A stretch of 43,934 nt of DNA from Candidatus Bipolaricaulota bacterium. Lineage in GTDB: Bacteria; Bipolaricaulota; Bipolaricaulia; UBA7950; UBA9294. The stretch lies in contig JAHITR010000076.1 in NCBI GenBank assembly GCA_018817505.1, forward strand, positions 1-43,934, given 5' to 3'. Below, piece after piece: positions 40,487-43,934 of this stretch. A program made the translations under genes and the position numbers. Each line of letters starts with the position of its first letter. Positions within the stretch are counted from its first letter, which is position 1. The notes under the pieces were generated by a model that had not been told where the DNA came from, made no database searches, and worked only from the letters and a program-made list of their open reading frames with translations.

Positions 40487-41635
40487 ATGCGTACGGGAAC
40501 CTCCGATCTTCCACTTCATCACGGCCGCGCTCCTCGATGGCTCTTTCAACGCATGACCCGACTGGCGGGCTCCATCACCGAACTGATGGTGTTGGAGCAT
40601 GGTGTCGATGGATTGCTCAGTCGGATTTCCGATCCGTTCTGGTTTCAATCGCTGGGATGTGTGTTGGGGTTCGATTGGCATTCCAGCGGTGTGACCACGA
40701 CCACCTGTGGCGCCATCAAAGAGGGCATTAAGGGCAAGGAAGAGGAGCTTGGTCTCTTTGTGGCGGGTGGGAAGGGCGCGGCCTCTCGTGAGACGCCAGC
40801 AGAGATTAGGGCGTGGGGTGAGAAAACAGGCGTTGATGCAGACATGTTAGTTGACGCCAGCAAGACGTCGGCCAAGGTGGACAGCGCCGCCGTACAAGAT
40901 GGTTATCAACTCTACCATCACGTGTTCTTGTTCGATCGAGACAGCCAGTGGGCTGTCGTGCAGCAAGGAATGAACGACGACAATGGATATGCCCGGCGCT
41001 ATCACTGGCAGTCCTCATCCGTTGATGATTTCGTGAACGAGCCTCATGCAGCCATCTGCTGCGATCAGCGCAAATCCAGCCTCAACCTGGTCGCTCAATC
41101 GAGCGAGTCCGCACGAGAAACAAGCACCAAGTTGTCGAAAGAGAAACCCGTGGCTCTCATTGGCGAATTGGTGAAACTGAAGTCGCTGGCCCTACCTAGG
41201 CGTCACGAAATTCTGATGTCGGATATCTCACCGACGCGGTTGGATCGCGTCTTCCTGAAGACGTATGAAGCCCAGCCTGAAACGTTTAAGGATCTGCTCT
41301 GCCTTCCCGGTGTGGGAGCCAAGACGATTCGCGCGCTGTCGCTTATCGCTGAGTTGACCTATGGAACTGAACCAAGCTATCAAGATCCTGCTCGATTTGG
41401 GTTTGCTCATGGCGGAAAGGACGGCATCCCTTATCCAGTGGATCGCCCGCTGTATGATCAGACGATCGCTCTCATGGAACGAGCGATCCGCAAGGCCAAA
41501 TTGGGGCATTCGGAGGAGCTGCAGGCGCTTCGTCGCATGGAGCGGTATTTTGGCGATCCCCTCACTCCAATACAGCGCACTGCCGCGGGCCCGCAGGGTT
41601 CTCAACGGATACGTCTATTCTCAGACGATGACTAG
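40487..41635 (+). CDS. DUF763 protein
   Basis: A 382-residue protein that starts MRTGTSDLPLHHGRAPRWLF, the DUF763 (COG1415) signature, followed by MTRLAGSITELMVLEHG and FWFQSLGCVLGFDWHSSGVTTT. A helix-hairpin-helix-like LLCLPGVGAKTIRALS near residue 270 suggests DNA binding. The family is found mostly in archaea and thermophilic bacteria and has no settled role. The C-terminal half has HGGKDGIPYPVDR. It ends in a 4-base overlap with the convergent membrane-protein gene. Confidence 0.9.
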   Translation: MRTGTSDLPLHHGRAPRWLFQRMTRLAGSITELMVLEHGVDGLLSRISDPFWFQSLGCVLGFDWHSSGVTTTTCGAIKEGIKGKEEELGLFVAGGKGAASRETPAEIRAWGEKTGVDADMLVDASKTSAKVDSAAVQDGYQLYHHVFLFDRDSQWAVVQQGMNDDNGYARRYHWQSSSVDDFVNEPHAAICCDQRKSSLNLVAQSSESARETSTKLSKEKPVALIGELVKLKSLALPRRHEILMSDISPTRLDRVFLKTYEAQPETFKDLLCLPGVGAKTIRALSLIAELTYGTEPSYQDPARFGFAHGGKDGIPYPVDRPLYDQTIALMERAIRKAKLGHSEELQALRRMERYFGDPLTPIQRTAAGPQGSQRIRLFSDDD

Positions 41636-42189
41636 CGCATGAACGCGCCAGCCAAGGCAAGGACGAAGCCAACGGCCATGGCGACCTGATAGCCAATCCT
41701 AAATCGGCGGTTGTTCTGTTGGTACGTCTGCCACTCAAGTTGAGCCCGCCGTTCGTTGAACTTCCCGCCACAAGCTTTGAGGCTGTCGATCCATCCTTCT
41801 TTCTCGGCCTCGTTTCGAACGTCAAGGATGACTTGTATGTGGTGCTTTCGAATCCAGATGACGTGGATGAGGCCCCAAGTACCGAACAGAAGAACTGAAA
41901 CGCCGACAATCATCATCGATCGAGTGAAGATGAAGCGTCGAAGCTCGGCCAACTCGGCAGCAGAAGGAGGTTGAGCGCTCATCAACTTCCAAAGATAGAC
42001 GAACGTCGAGTAAAGCAGCAGCGTAAGAGCGATAGCCAGAACGACGGAGCACAATGTGTAGCACAGCTGCTTTCGAGTTCGCGCCGCGCGAAGTGCCGCT
42101 TCCCAAACCCCGAACGTGTCAACCAGTCTGGCGGGCGGGGTTACCACATATTCAATTGGAGGGTCCTTGGGGCTGCGATCGGCGATCAT
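41632..42189 (-). CDS. Small integral membrane protein of unknown function
   Basis: A 185-residue protein with two hydrophobic helices in the middle (LCSVVLAIALTLLLYSTFVYLW and MMIVGVSVLLFGTWGLIHVIWI) and one at the C-terminus (IGYQVAMAVGFVLALAGA), separated by a charged 60-residue loop. No family is recognised. The ATG at 42189 was chosen over a GTG far upstream because a TATACT box lies just before it, which would leave an almost leaderless transcript; there is no good Shine-Dalgarno. It is divergent from the isochorismatase-like gene. Confidence 0.6.
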   Translation of the reverse strand: MIADRSPKDPPIEYVVTPPARLVDTFGVWEAALRAARTRKQLCYTLCSVVLAIALTLLLYSTFVYLWKLMSAQPPSAAELAELRRFIFTRSMMIVGVSVLLFGTWGLIHVIWIRKHHIQVILDVRNEAEKEGWIDSLKACGGKFNERRAQLEWQTYQQNNRRFRIGYQVAMAVGFVLALAGAFMR

Positions 42190-42297
42190 GCGACGAGTAT
42201 AGCTCCATTGTGCGCCCACAGTGAAGGCGGATTCTGGCATTGACTCTGCGTCACAATCGAAGCAAAGTACGTTTACATTGACATGGAAGGTGACCGC

Positions 42298-42825
42298 ATG
42301 CCCAACCCTCAGGCGCTTCTTGTGATTGACGTCCAACGTATTTACATGGAACCCGATCCGATGGTGACATCGGATGGGAATGATCTCATCCCCAAGTGTC
42401 GGGGACTCATCGCGCGCGCGCGCGCCGCTTCAGTGCCCGTTCTCTTTGTCCGGCATGTCAGCGAGAACCAGCCGAATGATCCCGATCTCGTCGGAATCCA
42501 TCCCGACCTTTCTCCGGCGGACGGAGAGCCCGTTATTCAGAAACGATTCGGGAGTGCATTCTTCAAGACCGATCTGGAATCCATTCTCAGCGAGTTGGAT
42601 GTCGAGACTCTCTATGTTTGCGGGTTGGCAACATTCGGATGTGTCAACGCGACAGTCATGTGTGCGCTTTGCAAAGACTATGACGTGCGGGTGATCGCTA
42701 ACGGGCATGGGTGTGTCGGCTCGGACGACACATCGGCCTCAAGCAGGATCGAGATCTTCAATGACATATGGGGCAAAGCGGGCGCGACGCTGATCCGAGC
42801 GGAGGATCTCGATTTCAACGCCTAG
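42298..42825 (+). CDS. Isochorismatase-like cysteine hydrolase
   Basis: A 175-residue alpha/beta hydrolase of the nicotinamidase/isochorismatase superfamily. The triad is visible: Asp in ALLVIDVQRIY, Lys in IQKRFGSAFF and Cys in GLATFGCVNATVM. Relatives split amides (nicotinamide, N-carbamoyl compounds) or isochorismate; the pocket residues do not decide. GAAGGTGA lies five bases before the ATG at 42298. A (CG)7 run at 42411-42424 codes for Ala-Arg repeats. It converges on gatD, ten bases apart; no pathway partner is beside it. Confidence 0.85.
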   Translation: MPNPQALLVIDVQRIYMEPDPMVTSDGNDLIPKCRGLIARARAASVPVLFVRHVSENQPNDPDLVGIHPDLSPADGEPVIQKRFGSAFFKTDLESILSELDVETLYVCGLATFGCVNATVMCALCKDYDVRVIANGHGCVGSDDTSASSRIEIFNDIWGKAGATLIRAEDLDFNA

Positions 42826-42835
42826 AAAGAGCAAC

Positions 42836-43934
42836 CTACTTGCGAATCGTCTTCATGAACTCCGTGATCTCAGGCATGCCGCCTTGGAAGATGAGATAGC
42901 CGTCATAGGGTTCGCGTTCAGTAATCTCGCCACACACGGGAGTCAGCATGATGTCGCGGACGCGGTCGAGATCTTGGGTTTGACCCAACGCCCAGGCGAG
43001 CTTGACATAGGCGACTTCAGGCAACATGTTCTCTGCCGGGATGATGCCCTTGGCCATCAAGTCGCGTCCTGTGTCATAGACAAACATGTGCACAAAGCCC
43101 CATAACGTCTGAACTGTCATGTAGATGGCGACGCCAGCAGCGGTCGCTCGTTCGATGGCTGGGTAGACAGGCTTGTTGATATGCCCCAGTCCAGTTCCGG
43201 CAATGACGATGCCCTTGTAGCCTTTCTCGACGATGCCGTCGATGATATCGGGATGCATGTTGGGGTAGTAGTACACCATGGTCACGCGATCCTCGAACAC
43301 AGCATTGATATCCACATGCCGATCCTGACGGCGATGCTGATAGTCCTGGCGCAGAGGAACGACGCCTTCGGCAGTGACTGTGGCCAACGGGATGTCTCCA
43401 ATGGTTCGGAATGTGGAGCGGTATGATGAGTGCATCTTTCGCACGCGCGTTCCCCTGTGGAGCAACCCATATTCGTCTGAAGTTGGACCGAACATGCACA
43501 CCATCACCTCGGCAATGTCGGAGGTCGCGGCTGCAGTGGTTGCATGAATCAGATTCAGTGCCGCGTCGGATGAAGGGCGATCTGAAGATCGCTGCGATCC
43601 GACAATCACGATGGGAATCGGCGAATTCTGCACCATGAACGCCAGCACGCTCGCCGTATGATGCATGGTATCGGTTCCATGCCCAATGACGATTCCGTCG
43701 ACGCCTTTCTCAATCTCGCTTTGAATGGCATGGGCCAAGGTGATGTATTGATGCGGTCCCATGTTTTCTGAGAACACACCGAATAGCTTCTGTGTTGTCA
43801 GATTGCAGATATCGGCAAGCTCGGGAACGGCTCCATAGAGCTCCCCGGGTGAGAACGCGGGGATCACCGCTCCTGTCCGATAATCCAGCCTCGATGCAAT
43901 GGTGCCGCCCGTTCCCAGCAACGTGACATTGGGC
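42836..43934 (-). CDS. gatD: Glu-tRNA(Gln) amidotransferase subunit D (asparaginase fold), 5' end cut by window edge
   Basis: About 366 residues are visible; the N-terminus lies beyond the window. LLGTGGTIASRLDYRTGAVI holds the first catalytic Thr, GHGTDTMHHTASVLAFM the Thr-Asp pair, and RGTRVRKMHSSYRSTF the Lys. The segments AFSPGELYGAVPELADI, NMGPHQYITLA and GSQRSSDRPSSDAALNLI are those of GatD rather than plain L-asparaginases. GatD frees ammonia from glutamine or asparagine for GatE, which amidates Glu-tRNA(Gln). The GatDE system is a hallmark of archaea, so its presence in this bacterial window suggests transfer or an old lineage trait. The upstream neighbour, where gatE might be, is not visible. 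Confidence 0.88.
   Translation of the reverse strand, partial: PNVTLLGTGGTIASRLDYRTGAVIPAFSPGELYGAVPELADICNLTTQKLFGVFSENMGPHQYITLAHAIQSEIEKGVDGIVIGHGTDTMHHTASVLAFMVQNSPIPIVIVGSQRSSDRPSSDAALNLIHATTAAATSDIAEVMVCMFGPTSDEYGLLHRGTRVRKMHSSYRSTFRTIGDIPLATVTAEGVVPLRQDYQHRRQDRHVDINAVFEDRVTMVYYYPNMHPDIIDGIVEKGYKGIVIAGTGLGHINKPVYPAIERATAAGVAIYMTVQTLWGFVHMFVYDTGRDLMAKGIIPAENMLPEVAYVKLAWALGQTQDLDRVRDIMLTPVCGEITEREPYDGYLIFQGGMPEITEFMKTIRK

Noticed and set aside
42411-42424. (CG)7 dinucleotide run as a possible phase-variation tract
   Set aside because: It codes in frame for Ala-Arg in an ordinary helix; no sign of a frame change or second start.

Overview
The window is bacterial chromosomal DNA of moderate-to-high GC, with short intergenic gaps, ATGA-type gene overlaps, purine-rich Shine-Dalgarno sites and ATG/GTG/TTG starts. 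No plasmid, phage, IS element, rRNA or CRISPR array was seen. Trigger factor, ClpP and sigma70-like promoters show it is bacterial. Several genes belong to families best known from archaea or thermophiles: a GatD-type tRNA amidotransferase subunit, DUF763, a CofE-type ligase and RqcH. With a large AfsR/SARP-like regulator, this suggests an uncultured deep-branching lineage such as Chloroflexota or Bipolaricaulota. That placement is an inference and cannot be fixed from the window.

Layout. 1-5.4 kb: a cut-off cyclase/formamidase-like gene and a GyrI-like ligand-binding protein on the minus strand, facing a WYL regulator across a palindrome, then an M28-like peptidase and an MFS transporter. 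5.4-10.7 kb: an aspartate-family operon (aspartokinase, semialdehyde dehydrogenase, a HAD-like protein, threonine synthase). Its promoter is followed by a structured leader, an intrinsic terminator and two possible short reading frames. 10.7-13.4 kb: a glutamine-amidotransferase-like gene, then a gene graveyard holding a release-factor-like pseudogene with a stop codon at the GGQ glutamine, a long perfect inverted repeat, a RelE/ParE-type relic and a broken MazF-type toxin-antitoxin pair.

13.4-18.9 kb: a divergent ApbE-like protein, then a membrane-anchored HhH protein, a SNF2 ATPase and an Fpg-type glycosylase, probably DNA-repair related. 19.2-28 kb: an AfsR-like regulator, an NDP-sugar pyrophosphorylase-like protein, a NahK-like sugar 1-kinase, an MFS transporter, a CofE-like ligase and a convergent PLP decarboxylase. 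28.3-34 kb: a 33-residue membrane peptide, an unknown secreted protein with an apparent internal duplication, Maf, PanB, an unknown 421-residue protein and a type I glutamine synthetase.

33.9-35.4 kb: a ribbon-helix-helix protein and an anchored envelope protein of unknown role, with a two-way terminator between them, and tRNA-Thr(CGU) with its own promoter. 35.4-40.4 kb: housekeeping proteostasis genes (rqcH, an M50 site-2-protease-like protein, tig, clpP) and an amidohydrolase. 40.5-43.9 kb: DUF763, a small membrane protein, an isochorismatase-like hydrolase and the 5'-truncated gatD.

The most interesting points are the lysC leader, the HAD-like gene where homoserine genes would be expected, the TM-HhH/SNF2/Fpg cluster, the decayed toxin-antitoxin and GGQ pseudogenes beside a large palindrome, and several unrecognised proteins.
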